Assembly: GCA_021793405.1 (NCBI GenBank)
Contig: JAJYSV010000008.1
Coordinates: 1-64,000, forward strand
From: Acidobacteriota bacterium
Lineage (GTDB): Bacteria > Acidobacteriota > Terriglobia > Terriglobales > Acidobacteriaceae
DNA: 64,000 nt
Direction: 5' to 3'
The notes beneath the pieces are model-generated. The model saw nothing but the letters and a program-made list of their open reading frames with translations. It was not told where the DNA came from and did no database searches. The translations under genes were made by a program, and so were the position numbers. Shown here piece after piece: positions 63,899 through 64,000 of this stretch (position 1 is its first letter; each line of letters opens with the position of its first letter).

Positions 63899-64000
63899 AT
63901 GGAAGTTGCCATCCAGGGAGAGCTGGGCTCGTTCAGTCATGAAGCTGCACTCACGCTGGTACCGGGTGTTGTAGTGGTTCCCTGTGCCGCGGCGGGGGCA
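63899..64000 (+). CDS. pheA: Prephenate dehydratase, N-terminal fragment (runs off the window)
   Basis: Starting at ATG 63899 after the ribosome-binding site GAGGAGG, 34 codons are visible. IQGELGSFSHEAAL matches the conserved opening (I-x-G-x-x-G-S-F-S-x-x-A) of prephenate dehydratase, which converts prephenate to phenylpyruvate in phenylalanine synthesis. The rest lies beyond the window, so monofunctional or fused form cannot be judged. Confidence 0.8.
   Translation, partial: MEVAIQGELGSFSHEAALTLVPGVVVVPCAAAGA

Overview
The window looks like a chromosomal segment of an acidobacterium (Acidobacteriota, Terriglobia-like). Evidence: two large TonB-dependent receptors with an N-terminal carboxypeptidase-regulatory-like (Oar-type) domain, many secreted Ig-like or DUF4382-type proteins, a Gram-negative outer-membrane assembly cluster (Omp85, SurA-like, TamB), and a heme O synthase/ABC exporter/DUF420 cluster. 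This assignment is inference from gene content; no rRNA or tRNA is present. No prophage, CRISPR array or intact insertion sequence was seen.

Layout. 1-8.4 kb: a cell-surface/exopolysaccharide region with three overlapping secreted-protein genes, a family 2 glycosyltransferase, a GH99-like hydrolase on the opposite strand, a Wzx-type flippase fused to a ParB-like domain, a STAS protein, a small secreted protein and a thymidylate-kinase-like protein. 8.6-11.4 kb: two homologous secreted lectin-like proteins, one a lipoprotein on a Gly-Thr-Ser stalk. 12.1-18.1 kb: a complete RND efflux operon (TolC-type channel, adaptor, pump). 18.4-31.5 kb: a LacI regulator divergent from an M20 hydrolase, TonB receptor, PIG-L deacetylase, APC permease, PfkB kinase and GH4 glycosidase; this reads as one catabolic locus for an amide-containing glycoside. 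31.6-32.3 kb: a scar of two decayed insertion sequences (IS110 and ISKra4 types). 32.4-37 kb: housekeeping and single genes (DinB-like, CyaY, zinc-dependent phospholipase C-like, DoxX, SRPBCC protein, SSB). 37.2-40.5 kb: the second TonB receptor. 40.8-44.6 kb: ctaB, ABC ATPase, ABC permease, DUF420 and a small membrane protein, tightly packed on the minus strand. 45.0-46.5 kb: a DUF4382/DUF5666 lipoprotein behind a repeat-rich promoter region. 46.5-46.6 kb: an inverted-repeat element. 46.7-50.7 kb: AI-2E transporter, shikimate kinase (apparently CTG start), anti-sigma factor, ECF sigma factor and a ThiF/MoeB-like enzyme, all on the minus strand. 50.9-59.1 kb: a three-gene translationally coupled operon of a seven-POTRA Omp85 protein, a SurA-like chaperone and TamB. 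59.3-64 kb: BON protein, DHA2 efflux pump, UbiA-like prenyltransferase, CsbD-like stress protein, a 50-residue lmo0937-type membrane protein, and the start of prephenate dehydratase.

The best candidates for something not well described are the LacI/PIG-L/GH4 locus, which pairs a GH4 enzyme with a PfkB kinase and an APC permease instead of a PTS; the flippase-ParB fusion; the seven-POTRA Omp85; and a structured array of 15-bp-spaced GGGTAAC/CGTTACT repeats at 44.9 kb.
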